DNA of 64,000 bases from Streptomyces nigrescens (GTDB lineage: Bacteria; Actinomycetota; Actinomycetes; Streptomycetales; Streptomycetaceae). Location of the stretch: contig AP026073.1 in NCBI GenBank assembly GCA_024349765.1, positions 1,054,001 to 1,118,000 of the forward strand. The letters run 5' to 3'. A model generated the notes under the pieces. The model searched no databases, had not been told where the DNA came from, and saw only the letters and a list, made by a program, of their open reading frames with translations. Shown here piece after piece: positions 19,440 to 26,880 of the stretch (positions within the stretch are counted from its first letter, which is position 1; the number at the start of each line of letters is the position of its first letter). The position numbers and the translations under genes were made by a program.

Positions 19440-19637
19440 CCGCCCCGCACGAAACCGTTCGCCTACGCCCGCCACCCCCTGCCACCCTTCCCTCAGGACC
19501 ACGAACGCCGCAGCAGCGCCCGCAAGGCCCGCCTGCTCGACGAGCGAGCCCACCCCGACACCGTCCGGGTCGCCACCGACGACCGAGCCGTCCCGGAGAT
19601 CGCGCGCGAGGTCCTGGCGGCCACCGGCTGGGCCTGA
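19440..19637 (+). pseudogene. Possible 3' remnant of a protein gene
   Basis: The frame ending at the TGA 19635-19637 has nearly exclusive G/C third positions over its last 47 codons. It encodes DHERRSSARKARLLDERAHP followed by DTVRVATDDRAVPEIAREVLAATGWA, which reads as a genuine protein C-terminus. No ATG or GTG start exists downstream of the in-frame stop near 19410. A truncated leftover of a deleted gene is the simplest reading; chance is not excluded. Confidence 0.3.
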
Positions 19638-19719
19638 ACCACCACCCGCCCCGGGCCCGCCCCCCGAGCCGCCCCGCCCGTGCCCGAGCGTCGCCACCTT
19701 CCCCGTACGAGCCGCCGCC

Positions 19720-20439
19720 CTACCCCGTATGAGCAGCCGTCCCCGTATGGGCAGTTGTCCCCGTATGAGCAGCCATTCCCGTATGGGCAGTTGTCCCCGT
19801 ATGAGCAGTCGTCAGCGCTGCCACGACCGCTTCCACCGCCGCCTCCCAGGCATACGGATAGCCCTCCACATACATCTCCTGCGGAAGCCCCGGCCCCACC
19901 GCAACATCCGGTAGCGAAACCCTGAGCGTTTTCCCCTCCCGCGCGAGGTGGTGGGTCACCCAGGAGTCCCCACTCGCATCCGGATCGCTGTTGACGTCCT
20001 CGTCCCGCAGCGCAAGCCCCCGCCTCGCGAGCTCGGCCACCAGCCGGTCCCGGTTCGCCCAGATCGTGCGTCGCGCCGCATCAAACGCCGAGAGCTCCGC
20101 CACGAGCTCATCCCAGGCATACGACACCCCGTTGTGCACCACCGGCCAACTCCCGTCCTCGGCGGCGGCTTTCACCACTTCAAGAGGCACCCCAGGCATC
20201 ACTACATCCCCCTCATACCCCGGCGGGCACTCGAAGGAGAACTGGAGACAGCCAGGCCACTCGTCATCCGCCTCCCCGTCCTCGAGCCCCGCCCAGGGCT
20301 CCTCACACCCGCGCTCCACGAGCTCGCCCACCAGCGCCGCCATATTCGCCCGCGCCCAGGCCGCGACCTGATCCTCATCGGCGAGGATGCCCTCGACGTC
20401 GTAGCCCTCGCGCTGGACACCGTCACTGTCAGTCGTCAT
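19720..20439 (-). CDS. Hypothetical protein with AHTG repeat tail
   Basis: The 239-residue acidic protein of unknown family is last in the toxin-locus gene series. Residues 1-207 look like a normal soluble domain with alternating acidic helices and strands (EGILADEDQVAAWARANMAA, ECPPGYEGDVVMPGVPLEVV, YVEGYPYAWEAAVEAVVAAL). The last 32 residues are five copies of a 6-residue unit, (T/A)-(T/A)-A-H-T-G, encoded by 18-bp tandem repeats. Position suggests an accessory or immunity-like role; nothing in the sequence proves it. It starts 102 bp after the YrhB-like gene ends. Confidence 0.6.
   Translation of the reverse strand: MTTDSDGVQREGYDVEGILADEDQVAAWARANMAALVGELVERGCEEPWAGLEDGEADDEWPGCLQFSFECPPGYEGDVVMPGVPLEVVKAAAEDGSWPVVHNGVSYAWDELVAELSAFDAARRTIWANRDRLVAELARRGLALRDEDVNSDPDASGDSWVTHHLAREGKTLRVSLPDVAVGPGLPQEMYVEGYPYAWEAAVEAVVAALTTAHTGTTAHTGMAAHTGTTAHTGTAAHTG
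19725..19818. repeat. 18-bp tandem repeats encoding the AHTG tail
   Basis: About five units of the form CCCGTATG(A/G)GCAG(C/T)(C/T)(G/A)TC follow each other in the 3' end of the 239-codon gene. Because the unit is a multiple of three, copy-number changes would lengthen or shorten the tail without a frameshift. Confidence 0.75.
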
Positions 20440-20541
20440 ACGTCAATTCTGACGCCGCCCACTGACAATCGCCTGGGCCGGGGCCGTCGCCGAAAGGGAG
20501 CCCGTCACTCACCGTCCAACTCGCGGATCAAGGGTCAAGGA

Positions 20542-20847
20542 TCAAGGGTTGGGGTGGTGGCGCTTGCGGTAGAGGGCGATCGCTGATTTCGGGGGGAAGT
20601 TGGGGACGAACGTCAGTGCACCGTCGGCCTTGGAGATCACGACGTGGCTGCCGCCGAAGGAGCGTGGCTCGGTGGGCGGGAACGTGGCGTAGACGAGGTA
20701 GCCGATGTCGAATTCCTCGACGTGGAGGGCGGCCGGGGTGCCGTCGTGGCAGCGGGGCTTGAAGCGTGAGCCGGCGATTTCCAGTGCTTCCTCGGGGGTT
20801 GCAGGAATCCGGGGTGCTGACTCCGGCGGCGGATCGGTCTCCGGCAT
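20542..20847 (-). CDS. YrhB/Imm35-like protein, copy 2
   Basis: The 101-residue protein has the core ALHVEEFDIGYLVYATFP, GGSHVVISKADGALTFVPNF and PPKSAIALYRK, a YrhB/Imm35-type fold (known as an immunity-protein family in polymorphic toxin loci). It is clearly homologous to the protein at 33857-34321, which shares LHVxEFDxGYLV and GGSxVVIxKxxGxxTFxPNFPP. The two copies flank the toxin and immunity genes. This copy lacks the long Pro/Gly N-terminus of the other. A GAGGAGA site precedes the ATG. Confidence 0.75.
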   Translation of the reverse strand: MPETDPPPESAPRIPATPEEALEIAGSRFKPRCHDGTPAALHVEEFDIGYLVYATFPPTEPRSFGGSHVVISKADGALTFVPNFPPKSAIALYRKRHHPNP

Positions 20848-20912
20848 GGGGTCTTTCTCCTCGTTGGGTCGAGCTCAGGGGGTACTGGAGCGTGCTGACG
20901 CGTCGGCGCGGG

Positions 20913-23135
20913 TCAGGGGTTGTGGAAGGCGTACGCCCAGGCGGGGGCTTCGGCTCCTGTCGGGTCGATGTGCCGGTGGGCGGTGAGGACGTGGTGGGGC
21001 ACGAGGTATGCCTCGTCGTCGCCGTCGATCAGTCCCTTGGTGAGGTGACCGGTGATCCACAGCGCGACCATGGTGAGGAAGTTCTCCAGGCTCTGTGCCG
21101 CGGGCAGGGCCGCCAGGTGTTCCTCGTCCGGTTCGGAGGGGATGCGCAGTACGTGGCCGGTGGGACCGTCGATGACGAGTTTGCCGCCCATCCAGTAACC
21201 GATCTGGAAGAACGGGCCGGATTCCGCTGCGGGGGCGATGTCCGAGGGCCAGGGGATCTCGTCGAAGACGGCCATCCGGTGATCGCCGAATGGATAGATA
21301 CCCATGCCGTTTTCATCGCTCATCTCGGGCAGCCCGAATTCGATGAGCGTGCGGCGCGTCGATTCGTCCGTCAGTCCGTCGGGCAGCGTGTGCTCCGGGA
21401 AGGAGTGGATGTGGTGCGCGCCGTAGATCTCGGCCAGGTCCGCGGGGCTGGGCGGAGGGGCGTCGACGGGAGTGACCGCAGAGGTGAGGTCGTAGCTTCC
21501 CGTGAAGGGCTCCTGGTTGGCGTAATTCGGCAGGGAGAAGGAGCCTCGCTCGGGTTCGGGCCGCGTGGGTTCGATGGCGAAGAGACCGCCAGAACCTCCG
21601 AGGATCACCTGATTCCCGATGAAGAGGGCAGGGCTGCCCAGAAGGAGGTCATGAACGCTTCCCTCTTCGGACATCGCCTCCTCAAGGTCTTCGACGGATT
21701 CCGGTCCGGGAAGATCATTGCCTGATGTGGATCGCCAGGACAGATCGCCATGATGCTCTTCCGGGATCTCATCGTTCCAGGGACCGGCGAGGTGTTCACC
21801 AGTATCCGCGTCCCAGATGTCCGCGCGCGCCGACTCGGTGTAGAGGCTGGCGACGGCGGGGCGGCCCTGCCAGCGGACTTCGGTCAGTCCGTCGATACGA
21901 CCTGGTTCGAGATAGCGCCAGTGGCAGCCGCCTGGCGGGCGCCAATGCGCCCACTTCGCCTTCCACGGCAGACGCACACCGGATGCGGAAACCGCGGCGG
22001 CGAAGGCGTGATCGCCACGGGCAGTGGCCATCAGATGCAGCCAGGCAGCCCATTCCTGCTGGTGCGCGGGGACCACACCGTAGGACCAGAGGTAGAGCGC
22101 GGCACCGGCGGCAGAATTCCCGGGAATGTCGCCGACGAATGCGCACCGAGCGGCGTCCATCAGCATGGTCTGCGGAATGTTGGCCAGCGTGCCGCCGTCC
22201 CGCAGGAGTTCCGCGAAAGGCCCCTGCTGTTCCTCGCCAGATGATCCAGCAGCGGCGACCTCGGCCTGTGCGGCGTGCATGGCGAGCCCCATGGCGGCAT
22301 ACCGCCCCTCCGGACCGGACTTCGCCCACCCCTCGGCGTGACGGAATTCGGGGGACTTCTGCAGCAGCCATGCGGTCATGTGCCGGTCGATCCGGCCGAC
22401 TTCTTCGTCCGGCGTTTCCCGGCGCAACGCCTCCGCGAGGCCCTCGTCGGCGAACGCCACCCCGTGCTCTCCGGACACCAGGTGGTCGGAGAATTCCTCC
22501 AACAGGCCGCGGAGAATCGACTCGGTGGCCGGCTCCGGGCCCAGCGCCGTCGTGAGTTCCGCCCACACGGGCATCGGCACGACGCGCGGTCGCGCCAATG
22601 CCAGCGCCCGGAGGGGCGTCGGCCGGTCCGCCTCGTCGCCGTGTCCGTGCTCGGGTCCCTGCAGGTGGAAGACCGTCTTGGGCCTGCGCGGCAGCCGGTC
22701 CGGGGTGTGGTGGAGGACCACCACCAACTGGAATCTGCTCAGACTCCTGGCGGCCTGGGACAGCAACTGGTCCGGTTCGGACGACCCGCGGGTACTGCCC
22801 GCCTGGTGAGCATTCGCGATGAGGACGAGTCGACCTGCGTTCTGCCGCCGGAGCGCCGTACGCCACCGAGACCGCTTGCCCGGTGAGAGGTCGACACCGA
22901 GCAGCCGCAGCACCTCGGAGAAGACCTCCTCGGTGGCACGGCCGGCGGCGTCCACCAGGACGCTGCCTTCGGTCTGCCGGTGGATGTCCTCCAGGACGGC
23001 CACAGCGGCAGCTCCGGAGGTGGCGACGAAATGGGCCCACTTGTCCCCGGGGCGCCAGTCGCGCCACCACGCAGTGAGACGAGTAGCTGTCGCTTGTGCC
23101 GAGGTGTCGTCAAGTGCCCGGTCGCGCTCCGTCAA
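20913..23135 (-). CDS. SUKH-4 immunity-domain protein with degenerate NTPase-like N-terminus (copy 2)
   Basis: The 740-residue protein starts at TTG 23135 (AAGGGA before it). Residues about 20-190 resemble an NTPase fold but lack a Walker A lysine. The strand LVLIANAHQAG (about 104-113) stands where Walker B is expected, with no acidic pair. A helical middle follows, then a WD40-like stretch, PAVASLYTESARADIWDADTG (about 420-440). The SUKH-4-type immunity domain is at about 595-700, with LIEFGLPEM, FFQIGYWMGGKLVIDGPTG and LENFLTMVALW. Architecture matches the neighbouring 750-residue protein. Probable role: neutralising a toxin domain of this locus or of rivals. Confidence 0.75.
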   Translation of the reverse strand: MTERDRALDDTSAQATATRLTAWWRDWRPGDKWAHFVATSGAAAVAVLEDIHRQTEGSVLVDAAGRATEEVFSEVLRLLGVDLSPGKRSRWRTALRRQNAGRLVLIANAHQAGSTRGSSEPDQLLSQAARSLSRFQLVVVLHHTPDRLPRRPKTVFHLQGPEHGHGDEADRPTPLRALALARPRVVPMPVWAELTTALGPEPATESILRGLLEEFSDHLVSGEHGVAFADEGLAEALRRETPDEEVGRIDRHMTAWLLQKSPEFRHAEGWAKSGPEGRYAAMGLAMHAAQAEVAAAGSSGEEQQGPFAELLRDGGTLANIPQTMLMDAARCAFVGDIPGNSAAGAALYLWSYGVVPAHQQEWAAWLHLMATARGDHAFAAAVSASGVRLPWKAKWAHWRPPGGCHWRYLEPGRIDGLTEVRWQGRPAVASLYTESARADIWDADTGEHLAGPWNDEIPEEHHGDLSWRSTSGNDLPGPESVEDLEEAMSEEGSVHDLLLGSPALFIGNQVILGGSGGLFAIEPTRPEPERGSFSLPNYANQEPFTGSYDLTSAVTPVDAPPPSPADLAEIYGAHHIHSFPEHTLPDGLTDESTRRTLIEFGLPEMSDENGMGIYPFGDHRMAVFDEIPWPSDIAPAAESGPFFQIGYWMGGKLVIDGPTGHVLRIPSEPDEEHLAALPAAQSLENFLTMVALWITGHLTKGLIDGDDEAYLVPHHVLTAHRHIDPTGAEAPAWAYAFHNP

Positions 23136-23297
23136 AGTGTCCCTTCTGCTGGTGGTTTCGTGTAAATCTCATCACGTGGGTCTTCGTTGCGGAGGCGTGC
23201 GATCGGCTGATCTGACGACGAAGCCCCCGCTACGCGTTCGACTTGCGCTGCTTCCTGTAGAGGGCGGTAGCTGAGTTCGGGGGAGTTGGGGAGGACG

Positions 23298-25490
23298 TCA
23301 ATACGATCCGAGATCGTCCAGATCGCCTTCGAATACCTCGTCCCAGTGATCGCCGGTCTCCGTGGCCGGGTCGATTTCTTCGGCCCATTCCCGGAGGCTC
23401 CACCGAGCGTCCAACGCTTCAGCGACAGTGGGAAGCCAACTGGTTCGGTACTCGCAGTACAGCCGCAGGAGTGTGAAGAACTGCGGCAGGCTGCTGGCCA
23501 AGAGGACTGAGGAATATCCGCTCTCCGTGTCCTGGAGGACCGCCCCACTCAGCCCGTCCAGGACCACGGCTCCCCCCATCCAGGATCCGATCCGGTAGAA
23601 GGGGCCTTCCGCCTCCGGCTCCGGGGCGTCTTCGGGCCATTCGAATTCCTGGAGTCCCTCCTCATCCAAGGCGGGAGTGGAGAAAAACGGGATCTGTCCA
23701 GTGAGGTAAGGCATGCCGATGACGCTCAGGAACTCCCGGGCCGAGCTGCTTTGGAGCCCGCCAGGCAGTTCGGCCTCGGGAAGAGTCCGACAACTCTCGC
23801 TGCCGAACATCTTCTCCAGCCACGGCCGCGAAGGGGCACCATCGACGAGCGCCTCCTCGGGGCACCGCCATGTGGCGGACTTCGTCAATGATCCCAACAG
23901 CGGACCACCACACCACCGACCGGTCGCAGGATCAGTCGTGGTCGCTACATCCAAGGCGTACAGGCCACCCTGGCCACCGACCACCCAGCGCCCTGGGCCG
24001 GCAGGCTTGATGGCCCGGTAAGTGCCAGGGGTTCGTGGCGGTGGCAGCGCAGCATCTTCCTGGAACTCTGGCAACTCGGGCGGTTCTTGGTTGTAAGGAA
24101 TTCGCACGACAGCCGCGGCGTCAACTTCAGAGCCGTCGTCAAGGGCGAAAGAGCGCTCCACGTACTGCTCGTTCAGTGGCCCGCCCATGTCGTCGTACGC
24201 AACCACTCTGCGCATCACGGCCACCGGCGCCCCGCTCCGGCGCTGAACGCGTACCTGGTCGACGCGTCCTACTTCCTTCTCGACTGGGCCGAATACGCCG
24301 TACGGCCTTTGACGCGACCAGAGAGTGCGCCAGGGCATCGCGGCGTTCGTCCGTACCAGCCCTTCCGCGACGTCGTGTTGCCTGCGGTTGATTGCAGCCC
24401 AATGCAGCCATGAGATCCATTCGCCATGTGAGACCGGATCGACTCGTTGTGTCTCCAGGTAATGAATATCCGTGGCGAGGGTCCCCTGCGGCACCCCGTT
24501 CGGCCAGGCTGCTGCAATACCTTGCAGCAGCCCATAGCGCTCGACACCGGCAAGCATCTCCCCGTCGCCCAACAACTCCTCAATAACGCCACCCAGGGCC
24601 GCATGTAGCGGAACGGCGTGAGCGGCGTATCGAGCGAGCACGGAGGGGCGATCATGTGAGGTGAGAAGGTGGAAAAGGCGCTGGTGATCCGAGGCGGAGA
24701 GGCTGGCCGCAGCGCGGACGGTCCAGCGTGTGGCCTGAGAGGTAAAGACGACGCGTTCGGCGTTGCCTTCGTCGCCTTCGGTATCCGCTTCCACAGAGAG
24801 GTGCTCAGGGTATTGAGCGACGAGCGAGTGCAAGTCTCCTTCGCTGGTAGGGAAGCCTAGCGCGTTGCACAGCGCTACCCAGGCAGAGAGGCCAACCTTT
24901 GGTGTTTCGGTTGCAGCAAGGATTTGCACAGCACGCTCCCGTCCGACCGGAGGGGCATCCTGTTGGATAGCGCTGTCATCCGTCCTGGCGCCGCCCTCGA
25001 CCAGCACCTCGGGTACGTGCCGGCGAGGGGGAATGCGCAAACGCTCGCTATCACCCTCCACCACGATCCGTAGGCACCGACGGTCGTCCTCCCCCAAGCG
25101 TTCCGCGACCCTACGCAGAACACGCTCGGGCTCCGTCGACGTGGTCGTGGGCCCCGCCCACTGGGCGTTCGCCAGCAGCACGACGGCATCGCGGCTGATG
25201 AGCCCCTGTACATCCCAGAGGCTCGGTCGCCGTTTGTGCGCATCCTCCGGTGCCACCCCAAGACCGATGAGTACGCGAACTGCCACTTCCTCGGCGGTCA
25301 GATGGAGGCAGTCGACGAACACCGCGTCCGACACCCGTCGGCGGAGTGCCTCCAGCACTGGTCCCGCATTCGAGCCGGTGGCGCCGCGCAATACGACCAC
25401 GCCACCTTGCCGCCGCGGCTCGTCGAGCCAAACGTCCAGCTCTGCGAGGGTAGTGGGAGGGGATTCCACGTTCTGCTCTCCGATCGACAT
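23298..25490 (-). CDS. SUKH-4 immunity-domain protein with degenerate NTPase-like N-terminus (copy 1)
   Basis: The ATG at 25490 overlaps the toxin stop as TGATG, so its translation is coupled to the toxin; an upstream in-frame start at 25550 is less likely. The 730-residue product begins MSIGEQNVESPPTTLAELDV. Its N-terminal domain has GATGSNAG in place of Walker A and VVLLANAQWAG at residues 102-112, aligned with LIANAHQAG in copy 2. The C-terminal SUKH-4-type domain (about 582-690) has FLSVIGMPYL, FYRIGSWMGGAVVLDGLSGAVL and LPQFFTLLRLY. An acidic tail ends EVFEGDLDDLGSY. It is the best candidate for the cognate immunity protein. GC content is lower than elsewhere. Confidence 0.8.
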   Translation of the reverse strand: MSIGEQNVESPPTTLAELDVWLDEPRRQGGVVVLRGATGSNAGPVLEALRRRVSDAVFVDCLHLTAEEVAVRVLIGLGVAPEDAHKRRPSLWDVQGLISRDAVVLLANAQWAGPTTTSTEPERVLRRVAERLGEDDRRCLRIVVEGDSERLRIPPRRHVPEVLVEGGARTDDSAIQQDAPPVGRERAVQILAATETPKVGLSAWVALCNALGFPTSEGDLHSLVAQYPEHLSVEADTEGDEGNAERVVFTSQATRWTVRAAASLSASDHQRLFHLLTSHDRPSVLARYAAHAVPLHAALGGVIEELLGDGEMLAGVERYGLLQGIAAAWPNGVPQGTLATDIHYLETQRVDPVSHGEWISWLHWAAINRRQHDVAEGLVRTNAAMPWRTLWSRQRPYGVFGPVEKEVGRVDQVRVQRRSGAPVAVMRRVVAYDDMGGPLNEQYVERSFALDDGSEVDAAAVVRIPYNQEPPELPEFQEDAALPPPRTPGTYRAIKPAGPGRWVVGGQGGLYALDVATTTDPATGRWCGGPLLGSLTKSATWRCPEEALVDGAPSRPWLEKMFGSESCRTLPEAELPGGLQSSSAREFLSVIGMPYLTGQIPFFSTPALDEEGLQEFEWPEDAPEPEAEGPFYRIGSWMGGAVVLDGLSGAVLQDTESGYSSVLLASSLPQFFTLLRLYCEYRTSWLPTVAEALDARWSLREWAEEIDPATETGDHWDEVFEGDLDDLGSY

Positions 25491-26880
25491 CAGGGTGCTA
25501 TTTGGGGTGCCACCACCCCGGCGTCCTTGGCACGTGCTGCCGCCATCCAAATGCGCAGCAGCTCACCACGGTACTGGTTCATGTCGCGGTCGAACTCTGC
25601 CTTCACCTTGGCGCGGTCCGGCTCGCCGGCTGCCCGTGCGGCCGCCTCCTCGGCCTTGGCTTGCTTGAGCTCTTCCCGCGCGTCCTTGAGCCGGGCGCGG
25701 TCCTCCTTCAGGCTTTCGCTTCCCTCCTTCTTGGCCTTCTCGACGGCTTCCTTGGCTTCGTTGACCTTTTGCTCAGCCGCTGCCATTTTTGCCCGCGGGC
25801 CAACTTCTCCATCCGTCGGTCCCTTGCGATAGCCAATCCCATAATCGACGATCATCGGATTCTTTGCCTGGCCTTCTGGGACCTCCAGCCCGCGCTTCAC
25901 TCGTGCCTTGTTGTTGCGGGCGCGACCGTCGCCATCGTCTCGACCCATTTCATGCGTCAGGTAGTCGGAGCAGTTCGCCCCGCCAGTTCCGGTCTTGTCG
26001 CCGCAAGGCTCGAATTCGGTATACATTCGCACGGCCCGGAAGCGGTCGCCGTGTTGCTTCTCGACCTGCCTCGCCCATTCGCCAAGATGAGGTTCCGAGT
26101 GATCGTGGTGGTGCTCTGAACTGCCAGGAATGGATGAGTCGATGACGTAGTGAATGTCCACCACATTGCCATCCTTGTCGCGCTCTTCCATCATGAGCAC
26201 CGCATAATTCTTTCCGGACATGTCCGGCTGGAGTACGCCTTGGCCGTGATTTGCCCGCAGTCCGAGGAATTCGTTGTCGAACTTTTCCACGGCGCTGTCG
26301 GGTGCGTCCTTCCCCCCTGCCTCTTGGCGTACGGCATAAGCGCGTGCCTCGGCGGACGGGCCCTGACCACCCACCACATGACTTTCGTGCAGAGCGTGCC
26401 CAGGTTTCGCCGAGGTGCCTTGAGGGGCGGTTGACTTCTTCCTGCCCGGATCCATGGAGACGGGGCTTTCGCCCACGGCATGCGCTCCGTGGTACGCCGA
26501 ACTCAGACGGCCGATGCCGCCAATGATCGCGAGCTGAGTGCCTTCATCGAGCTTGTCGAAGCCGTTGAGCAGCTTGCGCAATCTGTTGAAAGTGATCTTT
26601 CCGTTGTTCTGGGCTTCCTCTGCCACGCGATGAAGGGAGCCATCCTGAGCCCAGCCTCGCAGCGGAGTGAGCGCCCCTTCGAGGCCGACTTGGCGTACAT
26701 CGTGAGACTCGCGCAGCCTGCTCTGGGAATCTTCGCCGAGTTGTCCGTAATGACGTTGATGAGCCTCCTGCGTCTCGCCGAATTGCGCCGTTCCGCGGGT
26801 ACGTTCCTGGTCGAACTTTGAGTCGTCCTGGTCGAGCTTGGGCTTTTTGGCGTCGTGGCCCTCGTCCCCGTCGATGTCCA
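25490..26880 (-). other. Deaminase-like toxin tip, lower-GC module
   Basis: This stretch encodes residues about 2068-2530. Zinc-deaminase landmarks are HSEPHLGEW (His2328, Glu2330) and MYTEFEPCG...GANCSDYL (Cys2360, Cys2371). The spacing from HxE to PC is about 30 residues, as in nucleic-acid or nucleotide deaminase toxins, although the PC-x10-C spacing is longer than the common PCxxC. The family is closest in feel to the XOO_2897/BURPS-type toxin deaminases; assignment needs a profile search. Single 60-bp lines here count 52-63% G+C against 77-78% just upstream in the gene. Confidence 0.65.

Larger units (their letters stand above)
19252..19719. other. 468-bp region: operon promoter and a gene remnant
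   Basis: The part next to 19251 should carry the ABC operon promoter, including the palindrome at 19296. A short duplicated GCTTCTC(GTT) lies near 19359-19376. The rest contains the possible gene remnant listed at 19440-19637 and nothing else that can be supported. Confidence 0.4.
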
